Source: Cohaesibacter sp. ES.047 (GTDB lineage Bacteria; Pseudomonadota; Alphaproteobacteria; Rhizobiales; Cohaesibacteraceae). From it: DNA of 64,000 nucleotides. A model generated the notes under the pieces. The model was not told the origin of the DNA, did not search any database, and saw only the letters and a list, made by a program, of their open reading frames with translations. The stretch is taken from NCBI RefSeq assembly GCF_900215505.1, contig NZ_LT907844.1, forward strand, positions 3,798,001-3,862,000, read 5' to 3'. Below, one piece after another: positions 26,769-35,724 of this stretch (positions are counted from its first letter, which is position 1; every line of letters starts with the position of its first letter). Position numbers and translations under genes: made by a program.

Positions 26769-28565
26769 CTATTCGATCAGGCCACGCTTGCGCAAAAGGG
26801 TTTCGACTTCGGCAACCGTATAGTGCCGGGCTCGCCAGCGCTTGGCTTTGGCCGCTTGGCTTTCATCTTCAGGTGCCGCCCACGCAAGCGGCATGCCTTT
26901 TGGCCAGTGGCGGGGATTCTGAGCCAGCCGGTAAGTGTCCGGGATGTCGCGCGCCATGGCATGTGCGCTTTTTATGGGCTTTTTGCCCTCTTTCTCAGGG
27001 GGAAAACTGAGGGAAAAGACACTCGATACACCCAGCATTGAAAGGCCCGGCTTCAAGGTGGGCACCTGATTCTCAATGTGTTCAAATGGCAAGGCGGTTA
27101 TCGCACGAGGAGCATTCAAGCTGGCAAGGCGGGTTCCCTTGTTGGTGTCACGCCCAAGGGCGTTGGCGATCATTGTCGTTGGGGCCGAGCGCCCGCATGT
27201 CGCAACAGCACGTCGATAGACGCCCGCACTCGCCAGATGCATCGGGCTGAAATTTGAGCATAACTGGCGAGTGGCAGGGTGCCCAGTGGCAGCCTTGGTG
27301 CAATAAATCCCCGATCCGTCTGTTTGTGCCATGAACCGGACGCCTTTTGAACCGACCCGGGCATCATCGAACTGCGCGGATAGTCCGTTGAGGATCGCAA
27401 TGCGACGGGCACCTTGTTTCCCCGTAACGCGCCGCGGCTGCATATGCGTCCAGTTGATTGGCAGCGCCTCCACCGCAGCGATCGCGGGGGCGTGGCCTGT
27501 CTCGTGAACCAAATGCACCTTGACCATCAGACTGTAGTCATGACATCCGCTCTTGCCATTCATGTTGGCTGTGCCTTGATGATTGAAATTCCCCAGACCA
27601 TAGACAATCAGACGCCCGTCGATCATTTCGATCCCGCGAGCGACGTGCGCATGGTGTCCGAGCATCACATTGGCATTGGCATCCATGACCAACTTGCGCT
27701 GAAAACCCACCTCATGCCCGGACGGACGAATATGACGTTCTGGTCCATGATGAACTGACAGAAGCCGCAGATCGGCTGGAGCAAGCCTGAGGTTGTTGGC
27801 AAGAAGTGTTTTGTCCGGCTGATGAAAAAGGCTGAGCTGACCTACCTTGTTGGCGGCAGCGCGACCGGCACCGCCGCCTCCGATCCCGATGGAGCCAAAC
27901 GCCACTTTCATTGATTTGACCATAAAAACAGGTGTATGAGCCGCTTGTAGCCGGGTTTTACCAACACCGGCATAGGCCAGAAGACCATGCGCCTTGAGCG
28001 GCTCAACATTCTGCAAGGTATCAATCACGCCTTGGTTGCCATAATCATAGGCGTGATTGTTGGCTAGGGAGAACAGGTTGAACCCGGCGTCCACCAACGC
28101 TTTGGCGCCATTCGGATGCGTGACGAAATTGTATTTCTTGGGTCTGGGTCTCAGGCTTGCCGATGCGGAGACAACAGATTCCATGTTGGCAAAGTTTATG
28201 TCTCCATCAATATCGTCTCGGATGTATTTAAGGGTTTCTGCAAACGTCAGAACCGTTCCGTACTTAACGACGCGGATAGGATGAGGTTTGGCCCGGCTGG
28301 GCGCAAAGCCTGTATCACCAACCATCACGAGGACAAGGTGAGTTGCGGGTGGAGCTGTCTGGTGAGCACGGTAAGAATCAGCAGGAACGTCGGTTTCGAG
28401 TGACGCGAGCGTCGAGCTTGTCATTGTTGCCATGTCGGGTGCGATGAGGTCGCTCCAAGCAGGCTGAGTACAAAGCAATGAATAGATGCTCGCTGAGAAC
28501 CAGAGACTCAGTCGAAGAGATATTTTGAATGGCGACCTTGATCTGCAATATACTCGAGCAATCAT
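26769..28565 (-). CDS. CapA/PgsA-like metallophosphatase-fold protein
   Basis: This 598-residue protein carries a PGA_cap (CapA-type) domain at about residues 75-345, with metal-ligand motifs MVGDTGF, NFANMESVVS, SLANNHAYDYG, SVHHGPERH and GHHAHVARGIE. CapA proteins are needed for polyglutamate or polysaccharide capsule formation; others are metal-dependent phosphatases. A hydrophobic stretch near residues 15-35 suggests a signal sequence or anchor after a basic start. The C-terminal 250 residues show no recognised domain and are rich in basic residues and proline. It converges with the GH3 gene (41 bases apart) and diverges from the SGNH/MBOAT genes, so a role in the same surface polymer is plausible but not shown. 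Confidence 0.82.
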   Translation of the reverse strand: MIARVYCRSRSPFKISLRLSLWFSASIYSLLCTQPAWSDLIAPDMATMTSSTLASLETDVPADSYRAHQTAPPATHLVLVMVGDTGFAPSRAKPHPIRVVKYGTVLTFAETLKYIRDDIDGDINFANMESVVSASASLRPRPKKYNFVTHPNGAKALVDAGFNLFSLANNHAYDYGNQGVIDTLQNVEPLKAHGLLAYAGVGKTRLQAAHTPVFMVKSMKVAFGSIGIGGGGAGRAAANKVGQLSLFHQPDKTLLANNLRLAPADLRLLSVHHGPERHIRPSGHEVGFQRKLVMDANANVMLGHHAHVARGIEMIDGRLIVYGLGNFNHQGTANMNGKSGCHDYSLMVKVHLVHETGHAPAIAAVEALPINWTHMQPRRVTGKQGARRIAILNGLSAQFDDARVGSKGVRFMAQTDGSGIYCTKAATGHPATRQLCSNFSPMHLASAGVYRRAVATCGRSAPTTMIANALGRDTNKGTRLASLNAPRAITALPFEHIENQVPTLKPGLSMLGVSSVFSLSFPPEKEGKKPIKSAHAMARDIPDTYRLAQNPRHWPKGMPLAWAAPEDESQAAKAKRWRARHYTVAEVETLLRKRGLIE

Positions 28566-29026
28566 TACAAAGACCTCGAAAAATACAAAATTCCAATATC
28601 AGGTTGTATGTAAAATAATACGAAACCGACTAAAAAACGATGAAGTATTTGAATATATGAGTCTTTGGTAAATTGTCGCCGCATGAAAACAGCACTTAGA
28701 AAATCTATCGAGTGAATTGGGCAACTGTTAATTGCGTCCTACTGATGTTAATATTTCGGGCGCGGACTGTTATATGCGGTCCTATTGTTGCCAAAAGTCT
28801 ATGCGAAATTTGGTGTCTGATTTTTGAAAGGTCTCTTTTGCGACAAGTGGTCAGCGAAATTGTCGACTTGTTACTGGCCCATGCGATGGCAAAAACCGTC
28901 TTTAGGGAATATTAAGCATGTAAGCGCATGTTTTAATTGAATAGGGCTGGCGCAAGGTTCGTGAATTAAGTCTTGGTTGCCGTTTATCGGGATGGATCAT
29001 CCCTCGTGTAAGCAGAGTTCAGTTTC
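28566..29026. promoter_or_regulatory. AT-rich divergent intergenic region, capA-like / SGNH
   Basis: This 461-base gap separates two divergent surface-related genes and is clearly richer in A+T than its flanks, with many TAAA and AATAT tracts. It should hold both promoters. I find no convincing -35/-10 pair, operator or RNA gene. A 67-codon frame at 28712-28915 lacks a Shine-Dalgarno and family resemblance. Confidence 0.5.
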
Positions 29027-31399
29027 ATGTCTCAAACTCAAATGAAGCAATGGGTCACAGCGGACGGGCAGCAGATGCCGCACCAGCCAGCACCCACTCC
29101 GCAAGAGACGGGTCCATCGCATCAGGCAACCATGCGGCAGGCAACAGCCAACCATGCCAGTCACGCGCAGGGAGCCAATCCCGGAATGCCTCAGAGCGGC
29201 CAGCCAAGGGGTAGGGTGCATCAGCACCCCGCAGCCGCCAACCCGGCCAACGTCGCCCAGCCAATCCCTCTGTTCCCGAACCAGAACGCGCCGCATCATC
29301 AGCCCGGAATGCCTCAGCCTGCGCGAATCCGCCAGGTGCAGCGAAATTTGCCGACCGCACATCAACTCCAGCGGACACAGGCACAAAGGCGTCATCGGGA
29401 CGAGAGAGGACTGACCGCGGCCCTGCTTGTGGCTCTGGGGTTTCTCGGAATCCTTGTCATCTTGTCATTCGTTGGCCTGTTTCTGCTTCAGTCCGACAAT
29501 ATGATGAACCAGATCAATCCGTCCGACTCATCAATTGAGGGAATGGAGATCGGTCCGGACGTCAGCGGGTTCTCTAGGCAACAAGCAACACTCCAGTCCA
29601 GTGCTCAGACTATTGCTCGGCTGGAGCAGAGAAATCGCAACATGCAGCTTCAGATCGCCATGCTGCAACAAGAAAAGGCTGACATGACGCGCGCACTCGG
29701 CGAGCTCAAGTCTCTTTACTCGCGTGTGCGGATCGATAGCAGCTGGGCCCTGACAAAAGAAGATCTGGCACGCGCCAGAACGGCATCCAGCGCGGCGCCT
29801 CCTCATGCGCGGATGCTTTACGCTGATTTCCCGATGCTCGCGGAAACACAGACCTTCAAAGCCGTTGCCTTGTCGGATCTCAACAACGATGTCGACAGCG
29901 AATTGTCCTTCAAAGGCGATTATAACCGCGTCGAAACAGCGGGTCTTGCAACGACGAATACGCCCGAGGCAACCACGCAGAAAATTCGCGATCCTCTGGC
30001 GCTGATGAAGGCTGACACAGGCGCTGAGGCAGCCCCTCAGGAAGACGCATCCAAAAGCAAGATGGTGCTCGCCGCCCTGCCAACGATCAAGACAATTCCT
30101 GAATCCGCTCCGGAAACGCCGATTGCCGATCCCGTGGAAACGGGAGCCCGTCTTCTCAAACTGCCGCTGTCCAAGCCCGAGGAACTGATCGCCTTGCAAA
30201 AGGCACGGGAAGTCAAACTGGCATCTATCGCGCCAACGACCGGGTTTGAAGCCGACCCCGAACCGGTTCAACCTCGTGCACCGGTGAGCGGCAGAGCAGC
30301 AAGCTTCCTGTCCAAGATGGCTGCACTCCGCGCGGGCAATTCCGATCGGCCGATTCGCATTCTGCATATCGGTGATAGTCACATCGCCTCGGACTCACTG
30401 ACACGCGGCATCCGCAAGCGTCTTCAGAAAATCTATGGAGACGCGGGGCGCGGTGCTGTTATCCCGGCAAAGGCTTATAAATGGGCGCATGCCGACGGCC
30501 TGTCACTGACAGCAAGTCGCGGCTGGTCTTCAGCCAACTCTCTCAAGGTCAAGAGTGGACCGTACGGTCTATCTGGTGTTCGCGTTGCAACCTCGTCGAG
30601 AGGCGCCAAAATGACACTGACGTCGAAAACTGGTGCCTTTGACTGGGCGGAAGTCACGCTTTACGTCGGCCCCAATCAGGGAAGCGCGACCATTGCGACC
30701 GAGGCAGGTAGCAAACGCGTTTCAGCCAATGCCGCAAAGGCCGGATCGAAAACTGTTCGCATCACCGGTCGCTCCAAGACCCTCACGGTCACGCACGCCG
30801 GTGGCGGCAAGACGACGGTTCTGAACTGGGCCAGCGGCAAGGACAACCCGGGGATCCAGTATGTGAACTTTGGCATTTCCGGAGCGACGGTCGATGTTAC
30901 CGACCGCTGGTCCGATAAGCTTATTGCCAATGACATCAAACGGATCAATCCAGACTTGATCGTCTATGGCTATGGCACCAACGAAGGCTATAACGACAAC
31001 CTGAACATGAACCGTTACACCAAAACAGCCACGTCGCTTCTGGACAAGATGCGTGCCGCCGCTCCCAATGCCGCACTGATGTTCGTTGGTCCGTCCGATG
31101 GTGCGCGCCGCCGCTCTGGTGGTCCGTCCTGTGGTGGAGGTTGGTACACCCCCAAGAAACTGGGTACAGTCCGAGATACGCTCAAGACTCTGGCAAAACG
31201 CTATGACGCCCTTTATTGGGATTGGTCATCGGCCATGGGCGGGCGCTGTGGTGTCACCAAATGGTCGACCAGCAATCCGCGTCTGGCAGCCAAAGACCGG
31301 GTTCATCTGACGCCGCGCGGCTATGATCGCAGTGCCGGTGCCTTTGTCGACTATCTGGAACAGCAGGTTAAAAACAGCTTGAAAATAGCCTCGAATTAG
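29027..31399 (+). CDS. Membrane-anchored SGNH/GDSL hydrolase-like protein, probable O-acetylation factor
   Basis: This 790-residue protein has a Gln/Pro/His-rich cytoplasmic segment (1-125), one transmembrane helix (about 129-152), a coiled coil (about 180-230), a linker and a periplasmic SGNH domain from about 440. The catalytic set is visible: Ser451 in HIGDSHIASDS, GTNEG in block III, and Asp757/His760 in KDRVHLTPRGYD. A beta-rich stretch (about 510-610) interrupts the domain, as in several SGNH enzymes of polysaccharide acetylation. It precedes an MBOAT gene by 63 bases. By analogy with AlgI/AlgX or PatA/PatB it would move acetyl groups onto or off a periplasmic glycan. The low-complexity cytoplasmic region is unusual. 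Esterase rather than transferase activity is possible. Confidence 0.8.
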   Translation: MSQTQMKQWVTADGQQMPHQPAPTPQETGPSHQATMRQATANHASHAQGANPGMPQSGQPRGRVHQHPAAANPANVAQPIPLFPNQNAPHHQPGMPQPARIRQVQRNLPTAHQLQRTQAQRRHRDERGLTAALLVALGFLGILVILSFVGLFLLQSDNMMNQINPSDSSIEGMEIGPDVSGFSRQQATLQSSAQTIARLEQRNRNMQLQIAMLQQEKADMTRALGELKSLYSRVRIDSSWALTKEDLARARTASSAAPPHARMLYADFPMLAETQTFKAVALSDLNNDVDSELSFKGDYNRVETAGLATTNTPEATTQKIRDPLALMKADTGAEAAPQEDASKSKMVLAALPTIKTIPESAPETPIADPVETGARLLKLPLSKPEELIALQKAREVKLASIAPTTGFEADPEPVQPRAPVSGRAASFLSKMAALRAGNSDRPIRILHIGDSHIASDSLTRGIRKRLQKIYGDAGRGAVIPAKAYKWAHADGLSLTASRGWSSANSLKVKSGPYGLSGVRVATSSRGAKMTLTSKTGAFDWAEVTLYVGPNQGSATIATEAGSKRVSANAAKAGSKTVRITGRSKTLTVTHAGGGKTTVLNWASGKDNPGIQYVNFGISGATVDVTDRWSDKLIANDIKRINPDLIVYGYGTNEGYNDNLNMNRYTKTATSLLDKMRAAAPNAALMFVGPSDGARRRSGGPSCGGGWYTPKKLGTVRDTLKTLAKRYDALYWDWSSAMGGRCGVTKWSTSNPRLAAKDRVHLTPRGYDRSAGAFVDYLEQQVKNSLKIASN

Positions 31400-31462
31400 C
31401 CCCCAATGTCGGCCAATCGTTGGGTCTCGATGGGGCTCGTTCTCTGATTTGCGTATTGGTTC

Positions 31463-32869
31463 ATGCTGTTTCCGACTGTCGATTTTGGCATATTCTTTCT
31501 GGTCGTATTTTTTGCGTCCTGGCTATTGCGCGAGCGAGCCGAGAACAGAAAGCACCTGCTTCTCATTGCAAGCTATTTTTTCTATGGCTACTGGGACTGG
31601 GCCTTTTGCTTCTTGCTCCTGTTCAACGCGCTGGTCAGCTACATCGGCGGCCTCTGGATCGATGGCAGCGACCAAGCGCGACGGCGCAAGATAATCCTTG
31701 CCCTCGTGGTGACCATCGATCTCGGCTTGCTCGGCTATTTCAAATATGCCGGATTCTTCATGGAAAGCCTGCGCGAGCTGTTTTTCCGGATCGGCCTCGA
31801 ACGCGACCTGCCGATTCTTGAAATCATTCTCCCTGTCGGGATTTCCTTCTTTACATTCCAGAGCATCTCTTATGTCGTCGATGTCTACCGGCGCGAGATA
31901 CCTGCAACCCGTTCCTTCAGCGATCTTGCGCTCTATATTTCCTTTTTCCCGCAATTGGTTGCTGGCCCGATTGTCAGAGCTGCACACTTCATGCCGCAGC
32001 TCGATGCAACACCGGTGCTGACACGTCTGATGATGAGCAAGGGTCTGTTCCTCATTCTCATTGGAATGCTCAAGAAGATGGTACTCGCCAACTATCTGGC
32101 AACCCTTTATGTCGATAACATCTTCGTCGCGCCGGAGATGGCCTCCAGCTTTGAGCTGGTCATGGCCGTCTATGCCTACGCCGCACAGATCTATTGCGAC
32201 TTCTCCGGCTACAGCGACATAGCCATCGGTATCGCCGCCTTGCTCGGCTATCACTTCAAGCGCAACTTCAACCAGCCATACCGGTCGGCATCCTTGCAGG
32301 AATTCTGGACCCGGTGGCATATCTCTCTGTCCCAATGGTTGCGGGATTACCTCTACATTCCCCTTGGTGGCAGCAAGCACGGACCCTTGAAAACCTATCG
32401 CAACCTGTTTCTAACCATGTTCCTGGGTGGATTGTGGCACGGTGCTGCGATGACATTCGTGATCTGGGGAACGATCCACGGGCTGGCTCTGATCATCGAG
32501 CGGCTGCTTGGCATCCGTCGCTGGGTGGATAAGGGAGCAGGGCGCATCATTGGCGTGCTCGTGACCTTCCATATCGTTTGCCTTGCCTGGATCTTCTTCC
32601 GCGCAAGCTCCCTTGAGTTGGCGCTTGCTTATCTGCAAGGCATCACCTTTGGCACCACCGATATTTTCCAGTTCACACCCTTTATCGCCGGACTGATCCT
32701 CGTGTGCGCCATCGGCCAGTTCATGCCGGAACGCAGCTATGAGCGCTGCTACTGGGCCCTGTCAAAAACCGGAACCTTAGGGATGATGGTCATCTTTACT
32801 CTTGGCATGGTGGCCATACAGCAGATTGCCCCGTTCGGAACCGCGCCTTTCATCTATTTCCAGTTCTAG
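31463..32869 (+). CDS. MBOAT-family O-acyltransferase (AlgI-like)
   Basis: This 468-residue membrane protein belongs to the MBOAT family and most resembles AlgI and PatA, which pass acetyl groups across the membrane for O-acetylation of alginate, peptidoglycan or other glycans. Many membrane segments are visible, along with YCDFSGYSDIAIGIA, FWTRWHISLSQWLRDYLYIPLGG and the catalytic histidine in GGLWHGAAMTFVIWG (about His326). A small membrane protein begins 9 bases after the stop. An SGNH partner is encoded on each side, which is the standard companion of AlgI-type proteins. The target polymer is unknown; no alginate biosynthesis genes are present in the window. Confidence 0.92.
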   Translation: MLFPTVDFGIFFLVVFFASWLLRERAENRKHLLLIASYFFYGYWDWAFCFLLLFNALVSYIGGLWIDGSDQARRRKIILALVVTIDLGLLGYFKYAGFFMESLRELFFRIGLERDLPILEIILPVGISFFTFQSISYVVDVYRREIPATRSFSDLALYISFFPQLVAGPIVRAAHFMPQLDATPVLTRLMMSKGLFLILIGMLKKMVLANYLATLYVDNIFVAPEMASSFELVMAVYAYAAQIYCDFSGYSDIAIGIAALLGYHFKRNFNQPYRSASLQEFWTRWHISLSQWLRDYLYIPLGGSKHGPLKTYRNLFLTMFLGGLWHGAAMTFVIWGTIHGLALIIERLLGIRRWVDKGAGRIIGVLVTFHIVCLAWIFFRASSLELALAYLQGITFGTTDIFQFTPFIAGLILVCAIGQFMPERSYERCYWALSKTGTLGMMVIFTLGMVAIQQIAPFGTAPFIYFQF

Positions 32870-32878
32870 GGATGACCC

Positions 32879-33175
32879 ATGACAATGAGCAACACCAGAC
32901 AGGATTTAACACACGGCACTGGCAAGCCGGATGACAGAACGATGAAGCGCGTGCGCCAAACCATGGCCATCCTGATCGCAACAACGCTGCTTCTGGCTGC
33001 CTTTCAATCAGGCGGGCTGGTAAGCTGGACCTATGATCTACCGCCAAGCCCTCTCGCGGAAGAGATTATCTCTGCGGCACAAAGCTGGCATCAGCTGATG
33101 CAGGAGATTGGTGCCACAAACGTAGGGGAGCACGTCGGAGACTTCATCCTGTCCTTGCAGGACTACACATTTTGA
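32879..33175 (+). CDS. Small single-pass membrane protein of the MBOAT/SGNH cluster
   Basis: This 98-residue protein has a polar, basic N-terminus (residues 1-27), one hydrophobic segment at about 28-46 (AILIATTLLLAAFQSGGLV) and a periplasmic-type tail of about 50 residues containing SAAQSWHQLMQEIGA. I recognise no family. AGGGATGACC before the ATG and the 9-base gap after the MBOAT gene make coexpression nearly certain. Small anchored subunits occur in other O-acylation systems (for example DltX in the D-alanylation system), so an accessory subunit linking the MBOAT and SGNH proteins is a reasonable hypothesis. It could also be an N-terminal membrane anchor split from an AlgJ-type protein. 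Confidence 0.7.
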   Translation: MTMSNTRQDLTHGTGKPDDRTMKRVRQTMAILIATTLLLAAFQSGGLVSWTYDLPPSPLAEEIISAAQSWHQLMQEIGATNVGEHVGDFILSLQDYTF

Positions 33176-33339
33176 GCCAATTTTTCTGCTCATATGTACA
33201 CTGACAGACTCAAAACCGAGTTTTCACATTAAGCGTGATTGAGAAAATCTTGGATGTCGGTTTGTCTTTCCGGTTGTGAAATAACGATTTGCTAAGTATC
33301 TTTTGCAGCATAAAATTACTTCTGTTCAGAGCCAGAGCG

Positions 33340-34119
33340 ATGATGAACATGATAACTGACATGAAATTTCTAAATTTTTTTAAGATAACCGCCTGCCTAG
33401 TAGGAATTGGTGTTGCGACGTCTGCCTGCGCCGCAGGCAGTTCCGTGCTCAAGATTGAAGAAGAAAAGAAAGTCCCCAAAATTCAGACAATCAAAAAGCG
33501 GGACACCGCTTCGGTTGCAATTCTGGGGGATTCTCTGGCGGTCGGGCTTTATATCGGCCTCACTCATCTGGCGCGAAAGAACGAAAAGCTCAAGGTTCAG
33601 AAATACTCCCGCGTTAACACCGGCCTTGTTCGCTATGACCGATACGACTGGTCCAAAGCCGCGAAAAAGATTTCTCAAACCGACGATTCCAATATCTACA
33701 TTCTGATGTTTGGAGCGAACGATCTTCAGTCGATCCGGGAAAACTCCAAAGCCTATCACTTCCAGTCCAAAGGGTGGGTCAAGCACTACAACGAGCGTAT
33801 CGACGAGATTACCAATGCGGTGAAGAAACCGGGGCGAGAAGTATTTTGGGTCGGCCTGCCCATCGTAGGCAAAAGCAACTTCGCCGACGGCTACCAGTAT
33901 CTCAATGACATGTTCCGAGCGCGCGCCAAGCTCAATGGCATCACCTATATCGACAGTTGGGACTGGTTCGCCAACAGCAACGGCAAATTCCAGATGAGCG
34001 GCGAGACCGCTGATGGCAAAAAGCGTCTACTGAGGGCCAAGGACAAGGTGCATTTCACACCAGCTGGCTATGCAGACCTTGGCGTTCGTGTGGCAAAAGA
34101 AATGCAGATCAGCAATTGA
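33340..34119 (+). CDS. Exported SGNH/GDSL hydrolase-like protein (DUF459-like)
   Basis: This protein of about 259 residues has an export signal followed by an SGNH domain. Catalytic residues are visible: Ser65 in AILGDSLAVG, FGANDLQS in block III, and Asp235/His238 in KDKVHFTPAGY (numbering from 33340). The signal ends in ATSACAAG, which may be a lipobox cysteine or a signal peptidase I site. The start is uncertain: ATG codons at 33340, 33343, 33349 and 33361 are all possible and none has a strong Shine-Dalgarno. It is separated by about 165 AT-rich bases from the small protein, so it may have its own promoter. Its role may be periplasmic acetyl transfer or removal. Confidence 0.8.
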   Translation: MMNMITDMKFLNFFKITACLVGIGVATSACAAGSSVLKIEEEKKVPKIQTIKKRDTASVAILGDSLAVGLYIGLTHLARKNEKLKVQKYSRVNTGLVRYDRYDWSKAAKKISQTDDSNIYILMFGANDLQSIRENSKAYHFQSKGWVKHYNERIDEITNAVKKPGREVFWVGLPIVGKSNFADGYQYLNDMFRARAKLNGITYIDSWDWFANSNGKFQMSGETADGKKRLLRAKDKVHFTPAGYADLGVRVAKEMQISN

Positions 34120-34144
34120 TCCGATCAAATCCGCAATGGATTAT

Positions 34145-34174
34145 GAAAAGGGCTGCCAAGATGCGGCCCTTTTT
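34145..34174 (+). terminator. Intrinsic terminator after the second SGNH gene
   Basis: GAAAAGGGC and GCCCTTTTTC pair across a 12-base loop and end in a T-run, closing the surface-polymer unit. Confidence 0.8.
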
Positions 34175-34212
34175 CATGCCTATGGAAACAGTCCCAAATC
34201 AACCGACAGGAG

Positions 34213-34240
34213 TTGACAAGCAGAACGTCACGGTTGATAT
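34213..34240 (+). promoter_or_regulatory. Possible sigma-70 promoter of the phosphohexomutase gene
   Basis: TTGACA at 34213-34218 and TGATAT at 34235-34240 are spaced 16 bases apart, after the preceding terminator and about 70 bases before the start codon. The -10 match is imperfect. Confidence 0.35.
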
Positions 34241-34308
34241 CGGAGACCACCGTGTCAGTGCATCCGAACTGAGGCAGAGGCCATTATTTTGAAAGTCAGG
34301 AGTACAAA

Positions 34309-35724
34309 ATGCAGGTAAAATTCGGCACAAGCGGATTGCGCGGACTGTCCACAGAGCTTGCCGGAATGCCAGCCGCCTTGTACCTGACGGCCTTCTGTCG
34401 TTACCTGTTGGAACAGGACCTTGCGCAGCAAGGAGATCCAATGCTCGTGGCGCAGGATTTTCGCCCGTCAAGTCCTGACATTGCAGCCATCTGCTTCGGC
34501 GCCATTCGGTCCTGCGGGCTCGTGCCGGTTGATTGCGGAACAATTCCAACGCCAGCGTTGGCGCTCAAGGGGCTTCAGGACCAATGCGCCAGCGTGATGA
34601 TCACCGGATCGCACATTCCTGCCGACCGCAACGGCATCAAATTCTACTTGCCGAGCGGTGAAATCAACAAGAGCGACGAATTGGCCTTGTCCCGATGGGC
34701 CGCGAAGCTGGACGGCTCGGTCGAGGTGTGCCGCGACGCGCCCGAAATCAGCGATGACGACGCGGCCATGGAGCTGTTCCAAGCTCGAAATGCTCGCATT
34801 CTCGGCAAAGAAGCCCTTCAAGGCATGAAAGTCGGCGTCTATCAGCATTCGTCGGTCGGACGGGATATGCTCTCCAAGTGCCTGAAAGCCTACGGTGCCA
34901 GCATTGTTGAGGTGGGGTTCTCGGATCACTTCATTCCGGTTGACACTGAGGCCGTATCGCCCGAGACGGTGGCGCTGTTGAAAGGTTGGGCAAGCGAGCA
35001 TGGTCTGGATGCCCTTGTCTCCACCGACGGGGACGCCGACCGGCCACTGGTTGCCGACGAAACAGGTCAACCCTTGAGAGGGGACCTCCTGGGCGTTCTG
35101 ACTTCGCAGTTCCTTGGCGCCGGTGTCATTGTAACACCGGTTACATCCAATTCAGGCATCGAACGCTGTCTCAAGCTCGACGTCATCCGAACCAAGGTAG
35201 GCTCACCCTTCGTGATTGAAGGAATGGAACAAGAGGTAAAAGAAGGCCGAAACGGCATCGTTGGATTTGAAGCCAATGGCGGCTTTCTGACGGCGTCTCC
35301 CATGACTGTGGCACAGGGTACACTTGCCCCGTTGCCAACGCGGGATTGCTTTCTCCCCATTCTGGCAACCCTGTACCTTGCACGGACGAGGGGCGGGGCA
35401 CTCTCCGATCTCGTGAGCGCCTACAATTTGCCTGTTGCAGCCGCTGAAAGAGTGACCGATTTCGCTCAGGAAAGAAGTGCAGCCCTGATGGCCCATCTGC
35501 GTGGATCAAAAGATAATTTGGCACAATTTCTGGCACCCGTCGGCACACCACAAAGCACAAGCGATATAGACGGATTGCGGGTGACGCTTGAAGACGACAC
35601 GGTCATCCACTTTCGTCCCTCGGGAAATGCGCCCGAAATGCGCTGCTACGTTGAAGCGCCAACCCAAGAGGCCGCAAGCGCTCTGCTTAAAAAAGGCCTT
35701 GATCTTATTCGCGCTTTCTCATGA
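34309..35724 (+). CDS. Phosphomannomutase/phosphoglucomutase family protein
   Basis: This 471-residue alpha-D-phosphohexomutase interconverts hexose-1- and hexose-6-phosphates. All four family sites are visible: the phosphoserine loop TGSHIPADRNG (Ser101), the metal loop STDGDADRP, the sugar-recognition loop GFEANGG and the phosphate clamp RPSGNAPEMR. The sugar loop (GFEANGG rather than GEESG) points to phosphomannomutase-type or mixed specificity. CAGGAG precedes ATG 34309. It sits between surface-polysaccharide genes and glycogen genes, and could feed either: mannose-1-phosphate for nucleotide sugars, or glucose-1-phosphate for GlgC. No other phosphoglucomutase is in the window. Confidence 0.88.
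   Translation: MQVKFGTSGLRGLSTELAGMPAALYLTAFCRYLLEQDLAQQGDPMLVAQDFRPSSPDIAAICFGAIRSCGLVPVDCGTIPTPALALKGLQDQCASVMITGSHIPADRNGIKFYLPSGEINKSDELALSRWAAKLDGSVEVCRDAPEISDDDAAMELFQARNARILGKEALQGMKVGVYQHSSVGRDMLSKCLKAYGASIVEVGFSDHFIPVDTEAVSPETVALLKGWASEHGLDALVSTDGDADRPLVADETGQPLRGDLLGVLTSQFLGAGVIVTPVTSNSGIERCLKLDVIRTKVGSPFVIEGMEQEVKEGRNGIVGFEANGGFLTASPMTVAQGTLAPLPTRDCFLPILATLYLARTRGGALSDLVSAYNLPVAAAERVTDFAQERSAALMAHLRGSKDNLAQFLAPVGTPQSTSDIDGLRVTLEDDTVIHFRPSGNAPEMRCYVEAPTQEAASALLKKGLDLIRAFS

Noticed and set aside
28712-28915. 67-codon plus-strand frame in the AT-rich gap
   Set aside because: No Shine-Dalgarno, no family resemblance; probably chance in AT-rich DNA.
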